From assembly GCA_963585895.1 (NCBI GenBank), contig OY757911.1, forward strand, positions 95,468,148 to 95,532,147: a stretch of DNA of 64,000 bases. Direction: 5' to 3'. The position numbers and the translations under genes were made by a program. This document shows, in pieces, positions 34,190 to 45,266 of the stretch (position 1 is the stretch's first letter; every line of letters begins with the position of its first letter). The notes beneath the pieces are model-generated. The model was not told where the DNA came from. It made no database searches and saw nothing but the letters and a program-made list of their open reading frames with translations. The DNA comes from Sepioteuthis lessoniana. Taxonomy: Eukaryota; Mollusca; Cephalopoda; Myopsida; Loliginidae.

Positions 34190-36600
34190 GTCTTGTTTTT
34201 ATCTGTCGATCTGCAGTTCCCCCATCTATTTTCCAAGACTTCGGGGACACTTTAAAAGGCACCCACAGGGATTGATATCACCATCACCTTTATTTTTGAT
34301 ATATTTTCAGTTAGTCGGTAAGATCCATTTATTTTTCTGTGTTTTCACTTTCTTTTATGTTCATCTTATTACTCAAAGTAACAGCAAAGCCCATTGGAGG
34401 ACAGTTAATTTTTTGTTGATTTAGTCGCTGGTTTTCTTGTAGGGATAGGGCGATTCCTTTGTAAGTAATTTTCAGAGAATTTAATGGTCGAAATTTTAGG
34501 ACAGATTCTACTTTGGCATTTGTCTGCATGGCCAAATTTCAATCTCTTCCACAATTGATAGTGGGTCAATTTTACAATCCAATCATGGCTTTCTTTTTGC
34601 ATTTTCTGTCGATTTTGTGTGTTTGCTTCTTGTGCAATTAGCAGATTTATCTCTGACATGACATAACCAAGCTTGCTTTTCCCAGGGTATTATAGGTTTT
34701 TGTTTTGTAAGAATTATTTCTTAATTATTGTATTTTTGTAGTTACAAAAAAAAAGACTCAGTTTCTCTCTTGATGTTACCTCTTCTTAGCCTTGTACACA
34801 TCATTGCCAGAGCCATTTTAGTCTGTTTCAAGAAGTATTCACGTAGATTTTTTTGTTCCTGTTTTTGTTTTCTACTTTTAATTCTGTAAGGTATTTGTAT
34901 TGATATTGCTATTTCTTACCGGCGTTACCACTTTCTCTTTGTTCTTTTTTATATATTGATCTATTCCCTGAATTGTTGCATCTATTTAATCCGAAAACCA
35001 AACAATCCTTTCTCTCCCTTTTCTAACGCATAGAATATCCTCATGCCAAATCTTGGGTATAAAGTCTCATGAATTGTGATCCCTTTGCTAATTCTTTGAT
35101 CGATATAAGTTACTCTGTTGTCTATTTTAAGAATGGTTCACATTATCTAATACGAACATCAGACTAAGTAGTTATTTCTTTAATTAGATTTCTCTGGCAG
35201 AGTTTTGTTTCGAGAAATGTTCATGCGTTTTTCGAGTTACATATTTCTAACATTTCCTGTTCTTCTGTTTGTTTGAGTGTCCGCATCTAATTTTCCTATG
35301 CGTTTCTATTAAAAAGAAATATTTCTGTGTTCTGACGTTCTCCTGATTGAGTAGTTCTATAATTTCTTTTCTGTCCTGTTTTTCATAACTAATTTTCAAT
35401 ATTTTTCAATAACTATTTTAATTGGTATATCCTAGCTCTATATTCTTATTGGTCGCTTAAGTCTTTATGGTACTTTTTTATTCTAAATATCTTAATAACA
35501 TGTGTTTAATTATCTTTTTCTGCAAGTTAATAAATTTGGAGCTTCTTTTCCATTTTCTTAGTATATAATTCAGCGGTATCTTTGCTATTACAAATATTCG
35601 TAGCTAGAGTGGGTCTCCTTGGTAGTTGCTTATTTGGATTTTAACATCTGGTAGAGTTTGTGCCTCTGCTGTTCATTCCACTCCAGTTTTCTATCGCTTT
35701 CTTGATGACATTTATGACTGCCTCTGATATATTGAATATTTTCAGACTTTCTATTATCTAAGTGAGTGGAATCATGTCATATGACCTTTTGTAATCTATC
35801 CATACAATTGTAACATTTTCCCACTTTGCTTTTACTTCTATTAGAATGTGCTGATCTATATATAATTGGCCGTCAGTTCCTCTTATTCTCGTGCAACATA
35901 CTTTCAGTTCTTCAGGAAATCTACCCAGGCATTCAAGAGAGAAATAAATCTATTTTCTTATTTCTCTAGTTAGGATAATTAACATCCTCGTTGTGTAATG
36001 GTTAAAGCGCTGCGCTACGGAATCGTAGTAAGTTAGTTTGAACTCCAGTTGCGCTAGTACGTTCACTTTCGGACGAATACCATTGAGAAAGGTAAGAACC
36101 CCCATATCCTCCCTGCTATGGGTTAAATAGTACTACTACTAATCTTCAAGAGGAATAGAGTTGGCATTAAATAACCCTAGAAGGTTGATATGCCATTGAA
36201 CAAAGAAACAAACTTAAACATCATTGGTCTGTAGTTGCTTTTTTAAGGGAATATTTCTCAGTTTAGTTAGTTTTTCTTTTTCTCTTCTGTTATGATATTC
36301 TCACTTCTTGTATTCATTTATTTATTTGGTCTCTTTAGTTGATGATTTTGTGAATCCAGATAACTTAAACCTACGTAGTAATTGCATATGGAGTCACAGC
36401 TAAAATGAATAGTATATACCGCTTCGTAAATGTTCATCTGATAAATGTTCTCCTTTATTCCACTAGCCTGTTTTATATTGTTTTTATAATGATTTTTTTT
36501 GCCCATTTTTCAATTATTTTGAAATTTTTCAAACATTCCGTCATCAATGCTTGTGTCGTTATGTTGTAAGCCTTTCCGTAGTCTAATCAGGGTATTTATC
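34190..36600 (-). mobile_element. RLE-LINE, long decayed copy with RT and zinc-endonuclease regions
   Basis: On the minus strand the RT block is visible at about 35640-35960: EELKVCCTRIRGTDGQLYID, then motif A VTIVWIDYKRSYDMIP, then NISEAVINVIKKAIENWS. The D-Y-K-x-x-Y-D motif A is typical of R2/R4-like RTs and distinct from RTE. Lower down (34405-34659) are KESHDWIVKLTHYQLW, KRLKFGHADK and IPTRKPATK, the start of the restriction-like endonuclease domain. The 3' end is near 34190. Stops and frameshifts are frequent, so it is not functional. A family A SINE is inserted at about 35985-36212. The 5' limit is uncertain. Confidence 0.72.
35985..36212 (+). mobile_element. SINE family A, complete
   Basis: The tRNA-like head CATCCTCGTTGTGTAATGGT (A box) and TTTGAACTCCAGTTGCG (B-box region) lead into CACTTTCGGACGAATACC, CCTGCTATGGGTTAAATAG and GGCATTAAATAACC, ending GATATGCCATTGAACAAAG. 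It is inserted in opposite orientation in the RLE-LINE copy. A target duplication is not convincing. Confidence 0.85.
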
Positions 36601-36618
36601 CCTTTTTTTACTACTACT

Positions 36619-37152
36619 AGATATCGAGCGTGACTAACAAAAGCATAGACAGCTATCAATAGGCTATCGGTTATATGGAAGTCAGACCTGAACGATAAAA
36701 TGAAACGAAGTTTCTTCCAAGCAGCGATCGTGTCGATACTGCTATATGGGTGCACTACATAGACACTAACTAAACGGCTGGAGAAAAGGCTTGACAGCAA
36801 CTACACAAGAATGCTGCTAGCAATATTGAACACGTCCTGGAGGCAGCACCCGACAAAGCAGCTGCTGTACGGCCACCTAATACCCATCACGAAAACTATA
36901 CAAATTAGATGAACTAGACATGCAACACACTGCTGGAGAAGTAGGGAAGAGCTCATGAGTGATGTACTCCTATGGACCCCTTCACATGGCCGAGCAAAAG
37001 CAGGGCGACCTGCTCGAACCTACATACAGCAGCTCTTTGAGTATAGGGGGTGTAGACCGGAGGACCTGCCGAAAGCGATGAAAGATAGGGAGAGGTGGCG
37101 AGAAAGAGTCAGGGATATTCGTGCTGGTGGCATGGCAATATGATGAGATGAT
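36619..37152 (+). mobile_element. RTE LINE 3' fragment
   Basis: It matches the RTE 3' end from AACAAAAGCATAGACAGCTAT to the ATGATGAGATGATGA tail. The C-terminal stretch SHGRAKAGRPARTYIQQLFE and the near-terminal RERVRDIRAGG are readable at 36955-37143, and an upstream stop replaces the CTTWT tryptophan. It is a severely 5'-truncated copy. Confidence 0.88.
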
Positions 37153-37495
37153 GACTACTGCTGATGATTCTGATATGGTGGCAACTGCTGATGGTGATTT
37201 GCATTTTATTGACTTCAAATAGAATTTTTTTTCTGGTGTTCGCTATTAAAAGATTTCTGCGTTAATCCAAGCCATGCTTAGACTTTTCTGTTAGAATCGA
37301 TAATGTTCTATAATTATTATGCTTATGAAAAATGAATTTTGCAGCCACAAGGACAAAGAGGATGCCCTTACATTTTCTGAATTTAAATTTTTCTCACATT
37401 CCCAAGCGATGTTATTTTTAATGTTTTGGCAAAGTATTTGATTGGACGGTAGACTTTTGCGTTTTTTTTCTTTTGCACTTTATCTAATTGTTTTT
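37153..37495. other. Anonymous spacer
   Basis: No gene or named repeat is seen. Confidence 0.5.
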
Positions 37496-37763
37496 TTTGT
37501 TGTTGTTTTTTTTTATTTAATGGCATATCCTGTGGTTTATCTAAAACCTGTGGTTTATCTAAAAGCCTGTGGTTTATCTAAAACCAAAACCATCTCTCTT
37601 GTAGAACTGCAGTGATATTATTTAACAATTAACGGAGTAGATAAGAGAATATATACCTTTCCCACGGGTATTGGTCCAAAAGTAAAAGTATCAGTTCAAC
37701 TTGAGTTTAAAAGTGGCTTACTTCGAAGCTCCATGACTTTAACCATTACGCTAATGGGACTCG
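37496..37763 (-). mobile_element. SINE family A with internal 18-bp triplication
   Basis: On the minus strand the head GAGTCCCATTAGCGTAATGG (A-box region) is followed by GGACCAATACCCGTGGGAAA and ATTGTTAAATAATATCAC, ending ATATGCCATTAAATAAA with an A-rich tail. Inside the tail region CCTGTGGTTTATCTAAAA (plus-strand sense) occurs three times, at 37529-37546, 37547-37564 and 37566-37583. Other SINE-A copies lack this. Confidence 0.8.
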
Positions 37764-38395
37764 CCGTATTGCTTTCTTTGTTTTTGGTATTAGCTATGTT
37801 ATTCCTTCAATGAAACAATCAGACATTTTTTCAGGTTCTTTAATGATTTCAGAAATAAGTTGTTTTTTTATCTATTCCAGATTGCTTCCATTTATATGTG
37901 CATTTAAGTGTGTCCATAATCTCTTCTGTTTTAATATGTTTGCGGTTCAATATTTTTTACAAATATATTTTATATTATCAACCGGCCTTGCATTTTTGTT
38001 TTATAATTTCTTACGGCTTCATATATTACTCCAAAATGATTTCAATTTTCAATTTACATTTACTGTTTCTTTTCTTGCTTCTCCATATATTATTTAATGA
38101 TTGATTTGAAATATTTTGTTTTGTCAAAAGAATCGTGTTCTTTTTTTTATATCTTCCGATACCGTGTGCCTTTGATTAGATCGTTCGCTTCAAGATTTCT
38201 TTTTTATCGGGATCTTATGAATTGATGTTAGATCATATTTTCTTTTCTTTTTTATTTTTTTTCGTAAATTTACCCTGAAACCCTCGCTCATTTCATTACG
38301 TATGGATATTTTTCGTCCGCATTCCAGTATTTATTTTCCTTTCTTTTCTATTCTGGTAGCTTAAAGTTATTTTGTTAATGTATCATGGCTACTGA
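37764..38395. other. Anonymous T-rich stretch
   Basis: Frames at 37810-38104 translate to hydrophobic F/L/I-rich peptides, as expected of T-rich DNA. I see no real gene. Confidence 0.55.
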
Positions 38396-38399
38396 TTGT

Positions 38400-38695
38400 A
38401 TTTTATTACTCGTGGCGACGTTTTCCCCATAAGGGTAGCTGATGGTCTTTCACTGAAATTTGAGTGACTATTTGTCTCCGTAAATTTACAGAATTATTCT
38501 CCGTATTCTAGCCAATCTTAACAATGCAATAATTTTAATATGACTCTGCTCGTCGTCTGATTTCCAACTCTTCCAGCTTGCCAAGATATGAGGATCGGTC
38601 CATGCTCGCCTATTATAAATTGTCAGATTGTCACCTTCAAGTTCTATAGCATTTTAAGTTCCCCAGCAAAGTATTTGATCATTGTTACTTCTTGA
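38400..38695 (-). mobile_element. RLE-LINE 3'-end fragment
   Basis: GGTCTTTCACTGAAATTTGA, GAATTATTCTCCGTATTCTAG and TCTTCCAGCTTGCCAAG match the 3' end of the neighbouring RLE-LINE copy (38700 onward) and the copies at 15.9 and 55.3 kb. It directly follows the end of that neighbour in element direction. Confidence 0.7.
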
Positions 38696-38699
38696 GGGT

Positions 38700-39838
38700 T
38701 TTTTTGACAACTGCGTTAGATAATAGTCTTTCACTGAAGTGTGAATGACTACAAGTCATCCAAATTCCCCAGGACTCTTCTCAGTGTTCTAGCGGATCTT
38801 TAGAATGCTTTTGTCTGAATGTTCTCCACTTGTCCTCTGATTTCCAAGTCTTCCATTATCTTTATCAAATCTTTGAGGATTCGTCCGAGCGCGCCAATTA
38901 CAACTGAGTTCACTGTCACGGATTTTTAGTTCTCTGGCAAGGTCTAAATACTTATCACTCTTTTCGGTTTCTTTGATTTTCACTCTGTGGTCCAAAGGTT
39001 CTTTGTTTTTGTTGACTATCACTTGGTCTGGTTGTCTTGCCGGGATTAGGGAACCGTTTGTATTTAAAAATCCCACATATTTTTTTGAGACACATTCTCC
39101 AGGACGGGTTTGGGAGTTGTACATATACGCATAGTCAAATTTCAATTTCTTGCACAATTCCCAGCTGTTCAACTTCCCCAACCAGTTGTTTTTAGTCTCA
39201 TTCTATATTTGTACAAAGTTGCTGCATTCGCTTATTATGTAATAAATCACCACATAATCTACAATTGTTATTTTGTTTCGTTTTATGTATTTTTTGCGCA
39301 AACGTAGTTTTTCCTTTTGGCGTTATTTTGTGCTACTATTAGAAGAGATCCAATTTCTCACTTAAGGTTTTCCTTTCTCAGCACGATATACGTTTTCTTG
39401 TGTGATATTTGGCTTGTTTATCTCTTGAAATATTCATACAATTATCTTTCTTCCCATTTCTCTTTCCTAATTCTTGTTCTGTTGAATATTAAGTTGTTTC
39501 TGTTGTGTTTTGTAGCAAAAATTAGTCTTTCTTCTTTCTTTTTTATGCAGCTTTTGAGTCATCTTATCGATACATCAAAACTATTTTCAGTGTTGAGACT
39601 CCTCTCCCTTCTTCTTTTCATGATACATACAGCCTGTGTATGTTATCTCCAGAATGTAAAGCCTTATGCGTCGTCATTAGTTTTCTTGTTCTCTGGTCCA
39701 TTTGTTGAAGTTTTTTTCCCTCGTTCACATTAAAAATGATTCCAAGTACCTTACAAGTAGTATATTCCTGGTATTTATCCCTTTGATGTGATGCTTCCTA
39801 TTTCGAGAAGTTTTCTTGTGCCCCAGAGATTCTCTTTA
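38700..39838 (-). mobile_element. RLE-LINE, 3' third with endonuclease-like domain
   Basis: A minus-strand open frame (38789-39181) reads GKLNSWELCKKLKFDYAYMY, then SLIPARQPDQVIVNKNKEPL, then DKYLDLARELKI. QPDQVIVNKN corresponds to the P-D-x(n)-K part of the restriction-like endonuclease seen in R2/R4/Dong/HERO-type LINEs. Further upstream (39600-39730) QQMDQRTRKLMTTHKALH and NIHRLYVSRKEEGRG match the RT-to-zinc linker also found at 54.3 kb. Frame changes separate the blocks. Its 5' end is broken up by SINE B (39856-40148) and SINE C (40260-40518). Confidence 0.75.
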
Positions 39839-39855
39839 ATTTGGTTTTGTTTGAT

Positions 39856-40148
39856 CATATTTACCCAACCCCTCCGCTCGGGCAGGATATGACACAAGGT
39901 CAATTTTTAAAGCAGAGTTTTACAGGTTTGAATTTAGAGTTTTCCTTCTCCTAGACTAGTTGCCTCTCCAAAGCTGAAGAACCTAGTCTGCCTTACTATT
40001 TACCCATAGCTGGAGGGAGAATAATTGGATTCATACCTTTCCCAAGAGTATTAGTGCTATGTGAAATGCAATCAGTCTCGTACAGGACTGAACTCATGGA
40101 GCCGTATCCATTTCCTGCAACGATAACCATTACACCACAGGCACCTCC
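39856..40148 (-). mobile_element. SINE family B with perfect 17-bp target duplication
   Basis: The copy is flanked by ATTTGGTTTTGTTTGAT at 39839-39855 and 40149-40165. Minus-strand head GGAGGTGCCTGTGGTGTAAT (A box) and GAGTTCAGTCCTGTACG (B-box region), body AGGCAACTAGTCTAGGAGAA, end GGAGCGGAGGGG-type sequence (plus: CCCCTCCGCTCGGGC). The 3' terminus is GGTAAATATG, without a poly(A). A 17-bp duplication is evidence of retroposition. Confidence 0.92.
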
Positions 40149-40259
40149 ATTTGGTTTTGTTTGATAGTGTGCGTTTCCAACATTTTCAAGTATTTGAAAG
40201 TTTCCTTTCGTCCGAGCGTTCTGATTTTTTCCTTAATTTGGTAGATCTATTCCTTCTGT

Positions 40260-40518
40260 ACCGGGCTATTAACCTAATGAGTAGAGCGTTTGCCAATGGT
40301 CCGGGAGACCGGGGTTCAATCCCAGGTCGAGTAATATCAAAAACTCAAAAAATGGTACTTGATGAAGCTTTGCTTAACACTCAGCCTAATAAAGTGAGGA
40401 TCAAGGGTAAAGTAAAGCAATCCAGCAAATGGAGTAGCACTCTCCCCTACACCTCGGTGTGGTAGCTGTTGAAAAAGAAGCCTGTGGGTCACCCTCGACT
40501 TATGTCGCCAACTTTACT
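40260..40518 (+). mobile_element. SINE family C with 12-bp target duplication
   Basis: TATTCCTTCTGT at 40248-40259 and 40519-40530 flank the copy. Head: CCTAATGAGTAGAGCG (A box) and CGGGGTTCAATCCCAGG (B box). Body: GATGAAGCTTTGCTTAACAC and CCCCTACACCTCGGTGTGG. End: GGTCACCCTCGACTTATGTC. It shows little decay in both promoter boxes. It sits 111 bases from the SINE B insertion, in the same target region. Confidence 0.92.
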
Positions 40519-40565
40519 TATTCCTTCTGTCAATTGTCACTTTTTACTTTTCACTATCAAAATGG

Positions 40566-41100
40566 CTACTAGTGATTTTAGGGCTTGTGGTCCTATAAGC
40601 ATACCTACTCCTCCTATCGTGGCAGTGACAGAGTTTTTCCATGCTGATACAGTGGCTAGCGTTCATCCAATGCCAGTATCGTGATATATTAATTTCCTCG
40701 CTATGTGTGTCTGTGTTCTTGAATGCATATTATGTCCATTTAATGTTTTTTTTTTTTTTTTTTTTTTTTATGGCAGATGCAGTAAGATCCTGTAGTTATC
40801 CTATTCTATTAAAGGCTCTAAAGCCAAATGTCGCTATTTGTACTGTGTGTCTGCATTTTAGTAATTTTTGTTGTTTGAGCTCCGTAGTTGATTTTTCGAA
40901 CACTGAGGCCAGGGCTCCAACCCCAGCTGGACGTGCCCCTTTTTTACCCGCAGGATGAGCGATGTGGTTTGGACATGTGGGTTGAGTGTGTGTCATTGTT
41001 ATCTTTCAGTGGCAGTTTTTATTCTCATCTATAGAAGCCACTCTTATAGATGAGCAGCAGTAGTTCCCCGATCGAATTAATTGAACCTGTCCGAAGAAAC
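40566..41100 (-). mobile_element. RTE LINE 5' fragment (lacks its 3' end)
   Basis: Minus-strand sequence from ATTCGATCGGGGAACTACTG (about 41070) through MTHTQPTCPNHIAHPAGKKG, FEKSTTELKQQKLLKC and a degraded AP-endonuclease start (VQIATFGFRAFNRIG against the family's IQIATFNVRTLNRIG) aligns with 50650-51170. It stops within the endonuclease near the RALKSL residues. A run of about 24 T at 40746-40769 replaces a short AT-rich segment of the family. Confidence 0.8.
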
Positions 41101-42215
41101 GTTGGGTTCATACGCCCAGGGTCATGGTAGGCATTGCTTTGAGCTGTCAGAGGGTTTATCCGCTTGCCTTTACGTCCACCACTCTGCTTCCCATGGATTC
41201 CGTTAAGTTTTTTTGTGGGTGGGGAGTGAAGAAAAGGTTAGAGGCGTTTAGAGTGTCTCTGATTTTTTTGTGGATGTCTTATACTTTTACTAACACTCAA
41301 CGCCTAAAATAATAGTTTCAAGTCCTTAGCTCTTATCAAAATTTCAGCCACAATTTTGTATCCTCCGCGTAACAACTTTCCATTCATCTACCAAACTCTT
41401 CCCTTCCAAAGAATGAACAGGTTAAAAAATGTTGCTCGTATACCAGCTGTTTCAACTGATGTGTTCCTAATTCATCTGCCTTATAATTTCTTTTACAGCA
41501 TTGATATTTTTTTGAATCTAAGGTTATTTTTTTATATTTAAATGATGGCGTACAATTGCATTTTGTATTTTTAACGATTTTATATTCACGTTTCAATTTG
41601 TTCATGTTATATACATGTTTCAAACTTTTTTTCATTATTCTTATATAAAGTATCTTAAAAGTTTTCCATACTTGCTATAATTCCAAATTCTTTCCAAGCT
41701 TCATCTTTTTATTTTCTTTTGTAAGATGGCTTACAAATGCTGGAAGGTATTTTTTCTAATATTAAGAGAATTGTACGTTAATTTCGATAACTAAAGAGTC
41801 ACATATGCTATTTCATTAAAAGGCGTGACATTTGGTTTTAAATTATCACAGCAGATCTTCTATTAACATAATTTGTCAACTTTATCAGCATGAGTTGTTT
41901 TTTTATTATTCTGATCAGTATTAGTTACCTTAGTGTGTTCTCGGATTAAATTTCGTTTCATTTCGTCGATTTTAATCTTATTTTCTGTATAGACAAGATT
42001 TTCTCTTTGAGTCTGGCAATTCTCTGATTTTCTGTTATTGAAGTTTTCGTACATTCTTTGCTTAATTATTTTTATGCATTATTACTTTCAATATAAACTG
42101 TGTTCATTTCATGTGCGACAATATCATTTCTTTGGATATCAGAACTACCAGTTCTTTAATACCATCTTTTCAGCGTCTGTTTAGCTGTTGCCTTTAGTGA
42201 TATATTGTAAGATAC
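41101..42215. other. Anonymous AT-rich stretch
   Basis: The first ~200 bases (GGTCATGGTAGGCATTGC... to 41300) may be further 5' UTR of the RTE copy, unverified. I recognise nothing else, and open frames here carry no domain. Confidence 0.45.
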
Positions 42216-42760
42216 TAGCTGGCGACGATTAACTTAGCAGATTCAATGCGGTCGCAACAAAGTGGGTCACAGGAAAGAGAGGATAAAGGAGGATGACGAA
42301 GAATATAATTTATAGCCTATGGATAGAGTGACAGATATTTCCGTTCACAGATAAGATCAACAAATTACCGGAAAACAAAAACGGAAGTATGTAAGTCCTA
42401 ATAACCAGCCATAAACAGAAAATACGTGAGGCGAAGAGGATGTTTATACTTCCGCATGGAACTTGAAAAGACTATATAAGATCTGTAATTTTGGACTGAA
42501 GGTAGAGATCCGCTGGTCGCTCAAACGAATGGGAGGGTTCCGCTGGTCTCTCAAGCGAAGGGAGAGACCGGAGGGTCACTCAAGCAAACGTGTCATATAT
42601 GTTCTCTGGTCGTAACTCTAACACCCACAAACAGCCCCCGCCACAGAAGAATGATATGTGCGAACTCTCTCTGATTGTATTCCTACTTCGCACACGTCGC
42701 TGTCAAAGAATAAAGATTTAAATTACATGTTTATATATCTACGAGTTTTTCGTTGTTTGT
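42216..42760 (+). other. LTR-like island with TATA and poly(A)-like signals
   Basis: A GC-richer block contains AAGACTATATAAGATC (TATA-like, near 42471), the near-duplicated phrases CCGCTGGTCGCTCAAACGAA and CCGCTGGTCTCTCAAGCGAA, and AAAGAATAAAGATTT (poly(A)-like, near 42706). This layout fits a solo LTR. I could not find paired ends or a target duplication. Confidence 0.4.
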
Positions 42761-43657
42761 TAAGCGGTTCAATATGCGACAATATCTTCACACATTCATT
42801 AATATGTTGGAATCTCATTGTGTATCGGTACATTTTTTTCCTTTCACACCATATGTTTTACTTTCATTGAGTTGCATTTTTTCCCTGATAGTTCGTTAAT
42901 TTTATAAAACAATACTTATTATATTTCATGCAATCTATTTTGACAATTTTTTTCTTATGTCTGTATTTTTTTTTAATTCTTCATAGTGGAAACATTGGTG
43001 GGTGAGGTTTGGGATTATCCAAGTCCTGATAACTACTGAAGTACGTCGAGGATATTTTCCACGTTGCTGATTTTTTTAAATCCCAACCTGCTTCTCAACG
43101 AAAGACGTAGCCCTTTTTTATGCGCAGGAAGACTGATGAACACCATGACATAAAGAGTAGTTTTCATTCATGGTTTTAGTGCTTTTTATTCTTCCTGCTA
43201 ATGAATGTTTTGTTTTTTTCTTTTTTTAGTTTTGCTGAGACCATCAACATAACAAAAATCTTAGCATATTTCATAATAATCCCTAAAGAGAGAAATTATA
43301 TTAAGTTATAAAATATATCTAATATTTTTGCCTCTGAAATTTTAAGAAGTATGACGTGCCACCTCGAAGCTCAAAAGGAAAGAAACCTATCTGTCCTAAG
43401 GGACGTCTACATGATTATAATTCCCATTTTAAATAAGACATAATTATGAATAATAAAATGAAAGAAAGACGAATAATATTTATAGAATTATGTTCTAGAT
43501 TAAACTATTTTATTAATAACGTTTTCATGTTAATTTGAATTCAGATTGGACAGTAATAGCATTAACATTTAACACTTTCTTTTTCATATGAATAACAGTA
43601 TCATTAAATAGTAAAAACACATAGATGAATAAAAGACAATTTTAGAAAATCAACATC
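42761..43657. other. Anonymous AT-rich stretch
   Basis: No gene is recognised. A short stretch at 43105-43130 (TAGCCCTTTTTTATGCGCAG) faintly recalls the RTE 5' region on the minus strand. Confidence 0.45.
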
Positions 43658-44270
43658 ATCATCACATCCCACAGAGAACCGCTAGTTTCTAACACACTCA
43701 CTCTCTCACTATCCATTCTTATCATCCACCTTTCGTTCTAGGTCTTCTAGAATTCATCCAGTGCCCGCGAAAAGCAGATATAAATAATTTTTTGCTGATC
43801 AGCCAACAATGGAGCATCCACGTGTTGGAATTCAATGGAGGACGTCATTTATGTACCCGTCTTTACTATCAAGCTGTGCCTATCATATGTTGTTCGTTTT
43901 ACTTGGATGGTTTTCGAGATGCAAGGAAAGTAGTCGTACAGTAGATTTTTTGGTGGTGATGTTTCCAGGATTTGTTCAAAACAGCACGTAGCATTTTTTC
44001 TGTACTTTCTAAGAGGATTTTTCTCCGCTCGTTTCGTTAGATTTCAGATGGTACATCCATACAGTTGTATTGACACAGTCACAGCTTGGAAGAAATCTCG
44101 TTTTATTTTATTAGAGAAATAAGATTTCTATATGATCGATAATCTGTTAATAGCATTCTCGACCTTCCCAATTCGTATGCCGGGGATCGCTTTCTGAAGA
44201 TAAGATATTGCTTTCGAGCTATGTAATCTGGTTTCCTAATTGCAGTGGCTTGCAACTTAAATTGAAGATG
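43658..44270 (-). mobile_element. RTE LINE 3' fragment, old and diverged
   Basis: Minus-strand similarity runs from the (ATG)n tail at 43658-43670 through the regions for GRPxxTYIQQ, LYGHLPPITK and MKRSFFQAAV (TGGAAGAAATCTCGTTTTAT against the family's TGGAAGAAACTGCGTTTCAT). It is the most diverged RTE copy here. No frame is preserved over any length. Confidence 0.75.
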
Positions 44271-44729
44271 GCTCCTTCCATCGCAAATGATAATTTTAAA
44301 TGCCAATACTAATAAATTAAATTTTAGGGACAAATTAGAATTAATTGTAATATTAATTCATAGATTTAATCTTTCACATTAAAATTACATGGAGTATAAT
44401 ACTATTAAACACAATTAAAACAGTATTTTTATCTGAACACCTATCAGCGTTGATATATGTCACATTTCAAATATCGTATGATTTGGAAAATACAAATTAC
44501 ATCTCTGGAATTAACTTCTGAATAACAATATCCTTAATAAAGACGTAATGATTTCGTTTTATTTTGAATTAAAAATGAATAGTAATAAACATTACTAATA
44601 TTAATAAAAGAACGGCAAGTACATGAATGAAACTATAATTAATTGCTATATAATGCTCATAATTATTGAAGCAAATTATCTTTCTGAAATAAATATGAAT
44701 GATTCATCATGATCAAACAAAACATTAAA
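44271..44729. other. Anonymous AT-rich stretch
   Basis: No gene or named repeat is seen. Confidence 0.5.
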
Positions 44730-44955
44730 TTTATGCATTAAATATTTCGACAAGTCCGCCGGAGCTGCAGAATACATCGACTACATCCCTATATATGGTT
44801 AAGTCTCCTCCAATTAGTGTCTTGTATGACAATAAACAATCTGATCGTGAGAGATCAGTAATGCTGCAACTTTTAGAAATGCAGAGTACCACTTCATTGT
44901 TATCGATCCGAGTTCCACTCTGGATCGAAGTGGTAGCACCTGATTGGGTCCTACC
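44730..44955 (-). repeat. Repeat D, reverse-oriented copy
   Basis: The reverse complement begins GGACCCAATCAGGTGCTACC and includes GATCAGATTGTTTATTGTCAT and GATGTATTCTGCAGCTCCGG, as at 33190-33410. With the minisatellite at 45.27-45.5 kb it repeats the same order, minisatellite then D, on the minus strand. Confidence 0.78.
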
Positions 44956-44965
44956 CATGGATTAA

Positions 44966-45256
44966 GGAGGTGACCGTGGTGTAATGGTAATCGTCGTAAG
45001 AAATGGACACTGTGACACGAGTTCAAATCCTGGACGAGACTGATTACATTTCAAATTGCACTAGTACCCTTGGAAAGGTATGAATCCAATTATTCTCCCT
45101 CCAGCAATGGGTAAATAGTAGAGCAGACTGAATTCTTTAGCCTTGGTGAGGCGATTAGTCTAGGAGAAGGAAAACTCTGAATTGAAACCTGTTAAACTCC
45201 GCTGAAAAATTGACCTTGTGTCATATCGTGCTAGAGCGGAGGGGTTGGTAAATATG
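44966..45256 (+). mobile_element. SINE family B, inserted between minisatellite and repeat D
   Basis: Head GGAGGTGACCGTGGTGTAAT (A box) and CGAGTTCAAATCCTGGACG (B box). Body: CTCCAGCAATGGGTAAATAG and GATTAGTCTAGGAGAAGG. End: GGAGGGGTTGGTAAATATG. It is flanked by ATGGATTAA (44957-44965) and ATGGGTTAA (45258-45266), a one-mismatch duplication. Confidence 0.88.
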
Positions 45257-45266
45257 TATGGGTTAA

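Noticed and set aside
37810-38104. Hydrophobic 95-codon frame as a membrane protein
   Set aside because: It is in T-rich DNA, where F/L/I-rich frames arise by composition. No domain or conserved pattern.
43085-43210. A further RTE 5' fragment on the minus strand
   Set aside because: Only about 20 bases resemble the 40.9 kb copy. That is too little to call.
44731-44958. 75-codon minus-strand frame in repeat D as a gene
   Set aside because: The equivalent frame is not preserved in the other D copies.
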